Source: Euglena gracilis (taxonomy: Eukaryota > Euglenida > Euglenophyceae > Euglenales). Taken from it: DNA of 64,000 bases. Positions 20,066 through 29,860 of this stretch are shown here, piece by piece (the first letter of the stretch is position 1; every line of letters starts with the position of its first letter). A program made the position numbers and the translations under genes. The stretch covers positions 71,732,914 to 71,796,913 of the forward strand of contig CP154956.1 in NCBI GenBank assembly GCA_039621445.1. The letters run 5' to 3'. The notes beneath the pieces are model-generated. The model did no database searches, had not been told where the DNA came from, and was given only the letters and a program-made list of their open reading frames with translations.

Positions 20066-20296
20066 GACATCACATGGCCGAGAAGTGAAAGTCCCTGGTG
20101 CAGTCAAGTTCTACTGTACTGTTCAAGTTACAAGTACTGGTGTCAAGTCCAAGTTGCAAGGGTGCAAGTCCAAGAACAATTGCAAGTCCAAGACGAGCCC
20201 AAGGTGGAGTGAAGGACCAGGACATGACCACAGTGGGCTTCTTCTATCTGACATGCTGTTGTCATCCTTGGCTTCTCAGCCCTGCTGGTACCTTTT

Positions 20297-20890
20297 GGGC
20301 CTGCAAAGGCCCCCCTCTTTGGGCCTGCAAAGGCCCCTCCTAGGCCTGCAAAGGTCCCCAATCATGGGCCTGCAAAGGCCCCCCCCTTTGGGCCATCTGC
20401 CAACCATTAATTGCTACTTTCAGCCCCAGTGTCTTCTCATCTGTTTTCTGCATTACATCCCAAACTTCTGATCAATTGCAATGGCAAACCCTCAGTTTTC
20501 ACAACACATGTCACACCAAAAGCCGTGACACATTTTGCAGCGGTTTTAACTTGGCATCCAAAAACATTTTGTCAACCCAACCTGTCAGTAACACCGTTTT
20601 ACCTCAATGTCACTGGGCCTGCAAAGGCCCCCCCGTGACACCATTTTGGCCTGTTGCACCATTTTGTCAAGTGGCCTGCAAAGGCCATGGGCCTGCAAAG
20701 GCCCCCCCCCTGACACCATTTTGCTCCGTGGCCTGCAAAGTCACTGGGCCAACAAAGGCCCCCCTGTGACACCATTTTGGCCTGTTGCACCATTTTGTCC
20801 CAGTGGCCTGCAAAGGCCCCCCCTTGACACCATTTTGTACTGTGGCCCCCCAGCCAGCCAGCTCTGCCAGATTCTTCTGGCCTGCAAAAG
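20297..20890. repeat. GGGCCTGCAAAGGCCC palindromic array upstream of the LINE
   Basis: About eleven copies of the palindrome GGGCCTGCAAAGGCCC or close variants in two clusters (20297-20385 and 20612-20890). In the second they are interleaved with GACACCATTTTG and TGTTGCACCATTTTGTC. It ends about 35 bp before the LINE start codon, so it may be a tandem 5' UTR or promoter of the retrotransposon. Confidence 0.7.
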
Positions 20891-20922
20891 TGGCACCCCA
20901 GCGAAATGAACTTGACAACCCC

Positions 20923-21599
20923 ATGGTTCACTCTCCGCTTATACCCCCAGAAGAAAGCACACAGCCTAGTCGGGTAGCATCAGGGGGAGCAGGCCGAGGT
21001 CGGTCCTTACTGACCTGCGGGGACATTGAAAGTAATCCCGGGCCTGCTACGGACCCACCATTGGTTTCGGGTGAGGATATCGACATGGCGCCTGCATCAC
21101 AAATTTCCATCCCCCCGACAGCACTACCGCCCGCGGTGCCCCCATTGGTCTCGGGGGAGGATGTGGACATGGCGCCAGCATCACAAAATTCCATCCCCCC
21201 GAATGCACCACCGCCCGCAGTGTCCCCTTTGGAAAGGCGGTCTTGGTTCCCAATTTTGTCGGGTCCATTGTTCTTTGGCCAACAAGGCTACCCCTCAATG
21301 TGCTCCACGGTCATCATGGGGAACCCGACTGGCACACAAGGACCAGGACTTTCCCCCCCGTCAGATGTTGGGGCCATGTGGATGCAAGCAAATCAGGCGG
21401 CGCCTTTCCTGAACTTCTCCAATCCCCCGATGGGTGCCAGCTCTTCATCCTCAGTGGCCACAACCGCAGCAGCATCGTCACCAGCCCAGGTGGACCCCCA
21501 CCAACCCCCATTGGCCAAAATCACATTGCTGGGGTTACGCCATTCTCTGCCCCATGCCCACCATCCCTTCATCCCACTTTTGAGGAAATTTCTTTTGAT
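20923..21599 (+). CDS. LINE ORF, N-terminal part with 2A-like peptide
   Basis: From ATG at 20923 the frame gives about 25 residues, then RGRSLLTCGDIESNPGP at 20995-21045, a full match to the 2A consensus (D-[VI]-E-x-N-P-G-P). In 2A peptides the ribosome skips the Gly-Pro bond, here between 21042 and 21043, releasing a 40-residue leader. After it come two tandem copies of PPLVSGED[IV]DMAPASQ (21051-21215), then a Ser/Ala/Pro-rich linker. The frame used by the downstream RT region is different, so there is a shift between about 21500 and 21580. A hAT-like MITE inserts at 21608. Leaders of this kind are known in some LINEs, for example trypanosomatid L1Tc. Confidence 0.8.
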
Positions 21600-21607
21600 G
21601 ATCGAGG

Positions 21608-22017
21608 CAAAGCCGGCAGTCAAAAAAAACAAAAAAACAAAAAACGGTTTTTTTGTTTTTTTTTGTGTTTTTTTAAAAAAACAAAAAAACCGCCAGCGGG
21701 GGTATGGTGGAAAAAAATTTTCATTTTTTTGGGGCAGTTCCCAACATGATCTTGGAATTGTTGCATTTTTTTCTGTCACTTTTATAGCTATTTTCTCAAC
21801 CAACCTCTTTTGCCCATGCTTCAAAGGTCAATACAAAACCGAGGAAAGGGGGGGTTGCATGTGTGTGGTGTTTTTTTTTTGAGTTTTTCCGTTGCCGGCG
21901 ACTTGGCGCTTGATTCGGCCGGTTTTTTAAAAAAAACCGTTTTTTTTGCCGTTTTTTTTTTCAAAAAAAACACGTTTTTTTGTTTTTTTAAAAAAAACAA
22001 AAAAAACGCCAGCTCTG
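21608..22017. mobile_element. hAT-like MITE, copy 4, inside the LINE ORF
   Basis: 410 bp from CAAAGCCGGC to GCCAGCTCTG, with GATCGAGG duplicated exactly at 21600-21607 and 22018-22025. The LINE reading frame on the left (ISFDDRG) resumes on the right (DRGTLVYLPRG) if one duplication is collapsed, which dates the insertion after the LINE was coding. Confidence 0.9.
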
Positions 22018-22612
22018 GATCGAGGCACCCTTGTATACCTGCCGCGTGGAGCCCTCCTCAATGTCAATCAAACCTACCTGCAACTGTTGAGTCATTTCAA
22101 CCGGGATCCTGGCTGGGAAACCCTGCATGCCTTGTGGGCGTTCCCCAAAGCAGCTTTGCAGCGTGGCGGGCGATCGAACTGGGCGATGGTGGGGAGAAAA
22201 ATTGCAGAACGAGCTCGCCTGTATCTCACCCGTCCTGTGTTTGATTCTTGGTTGGACTCCAGTCTCCCACAAAAGCCACAAGGCAGACAGACAAGGCAAA
22301 AAAAAAGCACTGGCGGCCAAGGCAACTAAGGAACGGTTCCTCTCTCGCATTGAAAGCCTTGTTGGCCACGGGGCTATTTCAAAAGCCTGCCGAGAGCTCA
22401 CCTCCGAGGGGGTTCAGAACAGCAATGACCCAAAAGTGATTCAAAGGCTGCGTGACCTTCACCCACCAGAGCCTCCACCGCGCATCCCAGTGTCCGACTC
22501 TTCCCAAACGATTACCTTTCCTTCGGACCTAGAAAATTCAAAAGAGCGATTGCAAAATTTGCGCAAAGCAATATTCGGTCTCCCGAAGGAATCGGCACCG
22601 GGCCCTTCTGGC
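22018..22612 (+). pseudogene. LINE ORF, region before and into RT
   Basis: Reads DRGTLVYLPRGALLNVNQTY and onwards to WLDSSLPQKP. It then changes frame by one at the A run 22298-22306 and continues AAKATKERFLSRIESLVGHG, ending in ESAPGPSGLKP. APGPSGL[RK]P is the conserved start of the RT domain in many protist LINEs. The sequence expected next (RPDHLK) is found only at about 23738, after a 1.06-kb insertion. Confidence 0.8.
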
Positions 22613-23673
22613 TTGAAACCGTGTATTGGGGCTCTGGCTTCACGCCCGAACCGGCGTTCTGGACGCCGGTTCGGCGCAGAAATTTCTGCGCCGAACCGGT
22701 GTCCAGAACGCCGGTTCGGGCGGGAAAACGGCGTCCTGGGGACCGAAAATGAAAAGTGCCAAAAAGTGTCAAAATGGTTTGTAGACATGAGGCAATCATA
22801 TCTGAGCACTTTTTGGGGGGTATTTGGCCAGAAATTGGGGTATTTTGTGCAACAATTTCCATTTGGCCAAATCTGGGGATTTTCTGAAATAGAATACCAT
22901 GCAGCAGGGCTGAAATTTAAGGCCATCTAAAACCCTTGAGAAGGGTTATCGATCAAGGGGCAACATGGCAGGTGAACAGTGGATTTTGGAATTTGCGAAA
23001 AGGGTCCAAAAATCGTAATTCTGAAAAAACCCAAGCGGTCCAGCAAAAATTTCCTAACCATAATTCTGAAAAACCCAGGGGAGGGTCCAGCCAATTTTGA
23101 AAACACCCAGGGGGGCCAAAATTTCCCAACTGTAATTAACATTTCCCAACAATTTTGAAAAATTCCCGGGGGGGGTCCAGCCAAAATTTCCCAACCGTAC
23201 TTCTGAAAAACCCTAGGGGGGGCTCCAGCCAATTTTTTTTTCAACCGTGTTTGTGAAGAAACCCAGCCAAAATTTCTGAACCGGAATTCTGAAAAAAGGG
23301 GGGATCAAATCCCAACCATAATTCTGGAAAAAAAACCAGCAGGGTCCAACCGAAAATTCGGCATTGCAAGTCTGAAAAAATCTGGGGGGGGGTCCAGCCA
23401 AAATTTCCCAACCGTGATTCTGAAAAAACCTAGGGGTGGTCCAACCAAAAAATTTTTCCAAATCGTAATTCTGAAAAAAAACCTTTCGATTGATGGGTAA
23501 CCTGGCATCAGACGGATGAAAATTTCAATCAGCCGATCGACATGGCCATGAGCCCAAAGGATCCCAAAAATGCCCAAAAATGTTCAGAAACTGGGTATTT
23601 AGGGCGAAATTGGCCTTTATTCCTTGAACGCCGGTTCGGGCGTGAAGCCAGAGCCCCTAATCCACGGTTTCAA
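22613..23673. mobile_element. 1.06-kb inverted-repeat element inside the LINE RT
   Basis: Long imperfect terminal inverted repeats of about 48 bp: TTGAAACCGTG.ATT, then GGGGCTCTGGCTTCACGCCC, then GAACCGGCGTTC on the left (22613-22659), inverted at 23626-23673. The left half has a GAACCGG palindromic block (22645-22730). The right half is a tandem array of about 50-60-bp units (22985-23485, core CCAAAATTTCCCAACCGTA and TTCTGAAAAAACCCAGGGG). A related GAACCGGCGTTC block follows at 23680-23735. Only repeat-derived ORFs occur, no transposase. Confidence 0.7.
22985..23485. repeat. Tandem array, about 50-60-bp unit
   Basis: Eight or so degenerate units of GGTCCAGCCAAAATTTCCCA, ACCGTAATTCTGAAAAAACC, CAGGGG. 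On the minus strand it translates as repeated FFQNHGWEILAGPPPGFF-like peptides, a by-product of the repeat. Confidence 0.75.
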
Positions 23674-23735
23674 CAACTACCGCCCGAACCGGCGTTCTGG
23701 AACACGGCTTCACGCCCGAACCGGCGTTCTGGACA

Positions 23736-23795
23736 CAGTTTTCGTATCAGAGACCTGACCACCTCAAGGCCATGGTTGGAGACTACCTTTGTGGA
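23736..23795 (+). pseudogene. LINE RT, short plus-strand piece up to inversion breakpoint
   Basis: CAGAGACCTGACCACCTCAAGG translates QRPDHLKAMVGDYLCG. The continuation, DDLLEVLDTFICRAITNG, starts on the minus strand at about 24708, so the inversion breakpoint lies at TTTGTGG (about 23790). Confidence 0.8.
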
Positions 23796-24797
23796 AAAAT
23801 TCCACAAATTAGGAATCCCCACACCTGAAATTAGGAATTTGACACCAAATTAGGAATCACCAAGCCCAAATTTGAAAATTTTACACCTCAAAATTAGGAA
23901 TCTGCATGAGAATTTTATGAAATTAGGCATCACCGGCCAAAAATTTTCCCTACAAAATTTCGCTGAAAAGGGTCCTTGTTCGGGTCACGGGGGGGTCACG
24001 GGGGGGGGTCACGGGGGGGGGGGGTCACGGGGGTAACACCCCCAGCAGATGGGCGTCATCTAAATACCATCCTTGCCATTCGACCAAAGGTGAGAGGCCC
24101 TCACAAAGATCTTGTACACCCCAGGCGAATGCTGCAGGTCCGCATGGGTCGCCTTGTTGAGCTCCCCTCTGGGAAGGCAGACAATGGTTTCCACAATACA
24201 ACTTGTTGTGTTGGGCGTAGCACGAATCCAGCCAAGGGCACACTTCTGGGCATCGTCTACGGATGGATTGCAGGATTTTTTCCCGTGACAGGGAGTTGAA
24301 GGCATTCCTGAAATCCACTTGAAGCAGGCCCCAGCGATTGTCTCTGTCCGAGTGCAGAGTGTCCACCATCTGTTGGACTCCCATTGCGATCAGTGGACAT
24401 GCATTCGGCACACCAACGCCACATTGTGGAGGAATCAGTTCTTTCAAAGCGTTTACCACTGTAGGATGACGCATGAGACATTTGCCAACCAATTGGCGGA
24501 GTGTTTCACCTGTTGCAATTGGGCGAGTGTCTTCCGTTTGCTCCACAAGGTTTCCAAAAGCATCCTCTTCCATTAGTGTTTGTTTGTTTTGTTTGCGCAG
24601 AGGCGTCAACCTGGCGGAGGAGAGAATTGGGGCCATGCCGGGGTGAACACCGTTTGTAATTGCCCGACAGATGAAGGTATCAAGCACTTCGAGGAGGTCG
24701 TCTCCACAAGCCGGTGATTCCTAATTTTGCCACCAAAAATGTGGTGTTCCCCCCGTGACCCTCCCCGCGACCCCCCCGTGACCCGAACCACCCCCGC
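23796..24797. other. Inversion within LINE, broken through a MITE B copy
   Basis: MITE B is split: 23794-24050 holds its larger part beside the LLG codons, and 24709-24797 holds the remainder beside GCTGGGATCG, the codons expected just after motif C. Re-inverting this interval would rejoin both the RT frame (YLCG/DDLL) and the MITE. The two breakpoints share TTGTGG/CCACAA, suggesting repair by microhomology. The MITE had inserted into the RT before the inversion. Confidence 0.8.
24050..24709 (-). pseudogene. LINE RT core, inverted (motifs 1, A, B, C)
   Basis: Open minus-strand frame of 220 codons from DDLLEVLDTFIC. It contains MAPILSSARLTPLRK, RPIATGETLRQLVGKCLM, motif A LLQVDFRNAFNSLSRE (first catalytic Asp), motif B GAQQGDPCGPAAFAW and motif C WYLDDAHLLG with the catalytic Asp pair. 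It is catalytically intact in this stretch. It is inverted relative to the LINE parts on either side (23736-23795 and 24798-25325). The frame ends in MITE B at the ...AHLLG codons. Confidence 0.92.
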
Positions 24798-25325
24798 TGG
24801 GATCGCTAGCCCAACTGCACAACGCCCTTGCCTTTCTGATTCGCGAGGCAGCCACGATTGGGTTGGCCGTGAACCCTGCAAAATGTCGATTGTGGGGACC
24901 AGCGTTCACATCAACAGAAGGTGTCCCTTGCATTCCTCCCGGCACGCCATATGACAGCCCCTTACATCAAATACCACTGACTGCCTTTGTTGCTGGTTCT
25001 GGTTTGAAAGTTTTGGGGGTCCCTGTTCACCACCCTCAAGATGACCGCTTTTGTGAAGAAGTTTGGAATTAGCGCATTGAAGACATCCAACGTTCTTGCA
25101 CAGTACTTCAGCACCTACCACAATCGCATGTGCAATTCACCCTGCTTCGTTTTTGTTTATCCGCTTGCAAAGTGAATGACCTCTTGTGCGCCTGCAAAAT
25201 CTCTTCTGCAATAGCGGCATGCAAGACATTGTCGGGAATTATTCGGGAAACATTCAGCGGCATGGTCGGCTCCCCTTGCACCCCAGAAGAATGGATGCAA
25301 GTTTCCCCGGCCATCAGGAAGATGA
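24798..25325 (+). pseudogene. LINE RT thumb and connector
   Basis: Reads LGSLAQLHNALAFLIREAAT, IGLAVNPAKCRLWGP, then GSGLKVLGVPVHH, the usual post-motif-C region (GLxxNPxKCxLWGP; LKVLGVPV). Past a stop near 25070 it continues in another frame with VQFTLLRFCLSACKVNDLLC and GMVGSPCTPEEWMQVS. It ends at a second inversion breakpoint at about 25325. Confidence 0.8.
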
Positions 25326-26640
25326 GCAAAGGTCACCTTCAATATATATTGGGCGGGGAGGGGGGCGTTTGTGCCTCTTTTGCCACGGGATGGCGTGTTT
25401 GTGTCGGGTTTTTTGGCTTTTGTGTGTTTTGCTTCTTTCCGTGTCTTTGTGACCCGTTGATTTGTCTTTGGCTCGGCTTGTGGATCTGCTCAAGGGGTTA
25501 ATAGGAGTTGCTGGGTTGTGTCTTATTTGCTCATTTTGTAATCTGACCTTTCGTTGCAAACATAGCAGGTGAGAGTTCAATGTTGGTTGGTTGGTTGGTT
25601 ATTGGGTTGAGAATTTGTGCCCAAAGGCCTTCAGACAGAGAGTATGGTGAGTGGGCGGAAGACAGGGTGATCTCATCTTTGGAAGAATACAAGCTCCAAA
25701 CGAGCTGTCTGCTGATTTCTCTGATTAGTGTGAAGGACAGGCCTTGCCAAATGTCTGCTTCTGCGGCCCGCCGTTGCCACCCTTCCCGCTGCCCCAGAAG
25801 GGCCTTGAGGAGGGTGGCCATCAAGGAGCGCACTTCTTGTCCCATGTTCCTGTAGCAATCCATGACGAATGGCATCAACCGCCAGCCCAGTCGTTGGCAC
25901 GTTGCATCATATTTGGCATGCTTTTCTGCCTCCTGACGTGTTTGCCATTGTGAAAGGCTCTCTGCACTCCGCAGCGGATGACTTTGCTGCGGAGTGCAGA
26001 GAGCCTTTTACAATTCCGCAGCGGATGACTTTGCGCAAGGGTGTGGCGGACTGTCACATCCACTGCAACAGGTCCATCACTGTCCAAGCGAGGAATGAAG
26101 ATGTCCCCAGGCCGGGAACGGTCATCAGCTCGTTGTTCTTTCGGTGTGTTGTGGTTGTCAGAAAATCTTGGACAGCCCCGTGCCGCCGGGTAATGAAGTT
26201 TGATTTGCAGCAAACTAGGTGGTGTCCGAGAAAATCTGATGGTCCAAAGCATTTGGGGCAGACGTTGGGATCGGATTCCACTGGTGTGAGAGACATTCCG
26301 AGGGACCAACGAAGTGTGCAGCGGAATTCAGCCGTAGGCAATAGGGTGCGGAGTCCTTGAGATGGTGTCAAAGCGGCCCATGCCATAGCATGAGGTTGGC
26401 ATTGGCTTGCAAAGCGTACAGCAGCAGGTCCAAGCCATTTGACCAAGTTCATTGAGGGCTGTGCGTAAACAATCGTCAGCGTCCTTGGGAAGGATGTCCA
26501 TGGCAGCAGGCAGGCCCAAGACAGAGGGAGCTCTTCGACAAAAGTCCACCATGTCACCATTTGAGACAATCTGGCCGGCACACGTTGAAATAGTGGATCA
26601 GAGATTCCCAGTCCACTAACCTCCGCACCCTGAACAGTGA
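25326..26640 (-). pseudogene. LINE C-terminus, CCHC knuckle and restriction-like endonuclease, inverted
   Basis: On the minus strand from about 26632: SGLGISDPLFQRVPARLSQM, then CPKCFGPSDFLGHHLVCC (C-x2-C-x8-H-H-x3-C knuckle) and RRHGAVQDFL. After a frame change it reads SRPGDIFIPRLDSDGPVAVD then VTVRH, the PD-(D/E)xK-type core found at the C-terminus of R2-like LINEs, then LMPFVMDCYRNMGQEVRSLM. Coding ends near 25590, and the 3' UTR runs to AATATATATTGAAGGTGACC at about 25330. Two frame changes. The matching 3' terminus is in plus orientation at 26641-26745, so this whole piece is inverted inside the element. Confidence 0.85.
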
Positions 26641-26745
26641 TCACTGCACTCTTTTGTACATTACACCCACAGTATAAGCAACCCGCGACCTGTGGCGGCA
26701 CAGGGAGTCACAAGGGGGTTCCCCTTGTGGCGAGGGCCAAAAGGG
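26641..26745 (+). repeat. LINE 3' terminus (plus orientation)
   Basis: TTTGTACATTACACCCACAG, CGACCTGTGGCGGCACAGGG, AGTCAC, CCTTGTGGCGAGGGCCAAAA. This matches the reverse complement of 28550-28645 and 33990-34085, the 3' ends of the minus-strand LINE copies. It can form a CAAGGGG/CCCCTTG hairpin, a possible RT-recognition structure. Confidence 0.7.
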
Positions 26746-26759
26746 GGGGGGTAGATCTG

Positions 26760-26935
26760 GCCTGGGGGGGGGGGGTTGTGGGCCGACGCTAGGGTCGGCC
26801 CAATACGACCCTAGCGTCGCTAGGATCGCTAAAGTCGCTCTAGGGTCGTGGGCCGACCCTAGGGTCGCCCCTCCTAGGGTCGTGGGCCGACCCCAGGGTC
26901 GACCCTAGGGTCGGCTCACCCCATGACCTCTACCC
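26760..26935. repeat. GGGCCGACCCTAGGGTCG palindromic repeats
   Basis: Several overlapping copies of GGGCCGACCCTAGGGTCG and CGACCCTAGGGTCGG, each self-complementary. Non-coding. Confidence 0.7.
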
Positions 26936-27079
26936 CCGTATCAAAAAAAATCGATTTTTTTTTATGTTTTAGGCCTTCAAAATACAAAGAGAACAAAAGG
27001 AGGAAATACTAATATTGATCACTTATGCTAAAATACACCCCAAAAATGCTTGGTGACATGAGGTTTTTGTGATCTTGGG

Positions 27080-28090
27080 GCCCTAGAACGGTTGAGCAAC
27101 ACAAGGGATTTGCCCCCCAAAACGACTTGGAAACACAAGGGATTTTGTTATTTTAGGGCCCTCGAACAGTTGGGAAAAACTTGCAGGGTTGATCAATTAA
27201 CTGACTGTTTTGGGTCAACCGATTAAATTAACTGCCCCCCTCGGTTAACCGATTAACCGATCTCCTGCAAGAGAAAGAAACTCAAACAGCATTTGAACAA
27301 AATTCCTCCAAAAAATTTTCTAGCGAGAAGAAAAGGTATGTCACCTGTCCAGATATTCAAAGCCTTTAACCGATTGGTTAACTGACCCCCCCCTCGACTA
27401 GTCGATTAACTGGGGGGGTCGTAGTCGATTAACCGAACTTTGGTTAACCATACAACCCTGAAACTTGGGATTTGCCCCCCAAAACGACTTGGAAACACAA
27501 GGGATTTGCCCCCAAAAACGACTAGGAAACACAAAGGATTTTGTTATTTTGGGGCCCTCGAACAGTTGAGCAACACAAGGCATTTGCCCCCCAAAATGAC
27601 TTGGAAAGACAAGGGATTTTGTTATTTTAGGGCCCTCGAACAGTTGAGCAACACAAGGCTTTGGCCCCCCAAAACGACTTGGAAACACAGGGGATTTGCC
27701 CCCCCCAAAACGACTCGGAAGCACAAAGGATTTTGTTATTTTGGGGCCCTCGAACAGTCGAGCAACACAAGGCATTTGCCCCCAGAACGACTCGGAAACA
27801 CAAGGGATTTGCCCCCCAAAACGATTTGGAAACACAAGGTATTTTGTTATTTTGGGGCCCTCGAACAGTTGAACAACACAAGGCTTTGGCCACCCAAAAC
27901 AACCCGGAAACACAGGGGATTTGCCCCCCAAAACGACTCGGAAACACAAAGGATTTTGTTATTTTGGGGCCCTCGAACAGTCGAGCAACACAACCCCCAG
28001 AACGACTCGGAAACACAAGTGATTTGCCCCCCAAAACTACTCGGAAACACAAGGGATTTTGTTATTTTGGGGCCCTCGAACAGCTGCCAT
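27080..28090 (+). repeat. Tandem array of about 100-bp units
   Basis: Repeating blocks GGATTTTGTTATTTTGGGGC, CCTCGAACAGTTGAGCAACA, CAAGGCATTTGCCCCCCAAA, ACGACTTGGAAACACAAGG, with the ACGACT.GGAAACAC block sometimes doubled. A TTAACCGATT-rich insert (27185-27460) interrupts it after the first units. The long ORFs on both strands are by-products of the unit. A solo unit is at 7834-7880. Confidence 0.85.
27185..27460. mobile_element. GGTTAACCGATTAA insert in the tandem array
   Basis: GATCAATTAACTGACTG at the left and GATTAACCGAACTTTGGTTAA at the right, with repeated TTAACCGATTAAC throughout, interrupt the array. Probably a MITE; ends not precisely definable. Confidence 0.5.
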
Positions 28091-28498
28091 AATTGTAAAA
28101 CACGACCAGAAAACCATGAGAACGCTCAGAAAATGATATAAAAACAGAACGCCCAACAGAAGACATGCCACACAAGAGGGTGGGACTCAAAATTGTCACC
28201 CAGCGGACCAAATTTTGGAGAAAATGCCAAATTTTTTAAAGTGGTCCAGATGCACTAGAAAAGACCAATAGAATCATTCTTGAAAAGACACTTTAAGGTG
28301 TACCTGGTCGTCGTCGTTGGGCGTACCTGCTTCAATGTTCAAAAATGTATGACTGCATTCCTTATCCTTCAAATAGCTTGTACCTGAAGTCAGAATAAAG
28401 ATGAACAAGGAATTCCAAGAGGGAGAAACACTTTTCTGACACATTTTTTTTCTTTTTTTTCATCCCGGACGTCCCGAACACACACAATCATCACGGCG
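28091..28498. other. Spacer, no supported gene
   Basis: Unique-looking text between the tandem array and the LINE 3' end. No domain, tRNA or clear repeat seen. Confidence 0.35.
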
Positions 28499-29695
28499 GG
28501 TAGCACAGCTTCACCCAGACCGTGCCCCGGGCCCAGGGAGACGTGTCTTTTGGCCCTTGCCACAAGGAGAAACTCCTCATGACTCCCTGTGCGGCCACAG
28601 GTCGCCGGTAGATACTATGGGTGTAAAGTACAAAAGGTTGTATGGAGTGCCGTGCACGTCCGCGGTCAGTGGTTAGAGGAAAATGGGAAAGTCCCATCTT
28701 CAATATATACGGCGGGGAGAGAGGGGGGGGTGTGTGCTTTTGCTTGCCACTTTTGGCGTGTTTGTGTCATTGGCTGATTTTTCTTGGTGTTTTTGGTTTC
28801 AGAGCCGTCCGAGTGTGGCAGGTAAGAAAGATGGCCCCATGGCCATTGTTTTGTGTGGGCCACCGAAGGTGGTAGAGATGATAGAGGTGGCAGATGCACT
28901 GGATGAAGTCACACTCAGAAATACGGGGAATGCGTACCAGCGCTACTGCAATCAAGCAGTTGCTCGGGACACTGTCCCCATGCCAGTTGTCGTGCCAGCT
29001 CGCGCATCAAAGCCATTCCAAGCCCCTGCCATGCACTGGCCTCCACACCCCGCCTCTCCCAGCCGTTATGTTGGCTTGTTTGGAGGCGGATGCATGTGGA
29101 GACGAATCCTTGGCCTGCTTCACTCATGCCACCGCAGCAGTCCATCACCAGTGGGATAAATGTCCAACCTCGTCGCTTGCAAGGCTCCCCATATTTGGCG
29201 TTTTTGTCTTCTTCCTGTCGATTGTGCCAATTGTCCACCTGAGCTGGAGGTGACCTGGAGGGTGCAAGTGGGTGCCTCACTGTGACATCAATGGCTGCGG
29301 GACCATTTGCGTCGAATCGAGTGATAAAAACATCACCCGGTCGTGTTCCATCCTCGGCTTTTTCTTCTCGACGTGCAGGAAAGCCAGCTCGTTGTGCCAG
29401 ATTCAAGACAAAGCTTTGCACTGCCCCGTGCCGCCGAACGAGGTTGTTACGGTGGCAGCAGACGAGGTGGTGGCCGGCTGTTTCAAGTGGGCTCATGCAT
29501 CGAGGACATCCAGGAGAGTTGCTTTCTTCTGTTTTTACCACAGGAGCGCCAAGCGTCCATTGGAGGAGGGCAAAAAATTCTTTTGTGGGAACAAGGGTTT
29601 TTGTGCCAGCAGAGGGGACTGCACATGTCCAGGCCATCGCATGAGGCCTTGTTTGGCAGGAAAATCGACACACAATTAGGAAATACCGGGCGTGG
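28499..29695 (-). pseudogene. 5'-truncated LINE, knuckle and endonuclease domain intact
   Basis: The minus-strand frame from about 29690 contains SCQTRPHAMAWTCAVPSAG, CPRCMSPLETAGHHLVCC, RRHGAVQSFVL, then TRPGDVFITRFDANGPAAID with VTVRHPL (restriction-like endonuclease core), YGEPCKRRGWTFIPLVMDCC and GGMSEAGQGFVSTCIRLQTS, ending at a stop near 28915. It lacks RT. The 3' UTR runs to GTGCTACCC at 28499 and includes the conserved hairpin region 28550-28645. Best-preserved C-terminus of this family in the window. Confidence 0.88.
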
Positions 29696-29719
29696 TCGCC
29701 TGCGCTAGACCTTTCGCGA

Positions 29720-29860
29720 TTTTGAGACCAACCTAACCGTCCGTCCGTCCAGCCAAAGTGCACCCTGTCAAGCCGTCCGTCCAGGTGAAAGGAATTTTGT
29801 CTAGCCGTCCATCCATCCGTCCGTCCGTCCGTCCGTCCGTCCGTCCGCACGCCTCCAGAA
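29720..29860. repeat. CCGT microsatellite
   Basis: CCGTCCGTCCGTCCAGCC, then a long run of CCGT at 29808-29848. Borders the truncated 5' edge of the LINE copy. Confidence 0.85.

Noticed and set aside
27398-28141. Long ORFs on both strands in the 27-28 kb array
   Set aside because: They repeat with the DNA unit and appear in several frames.
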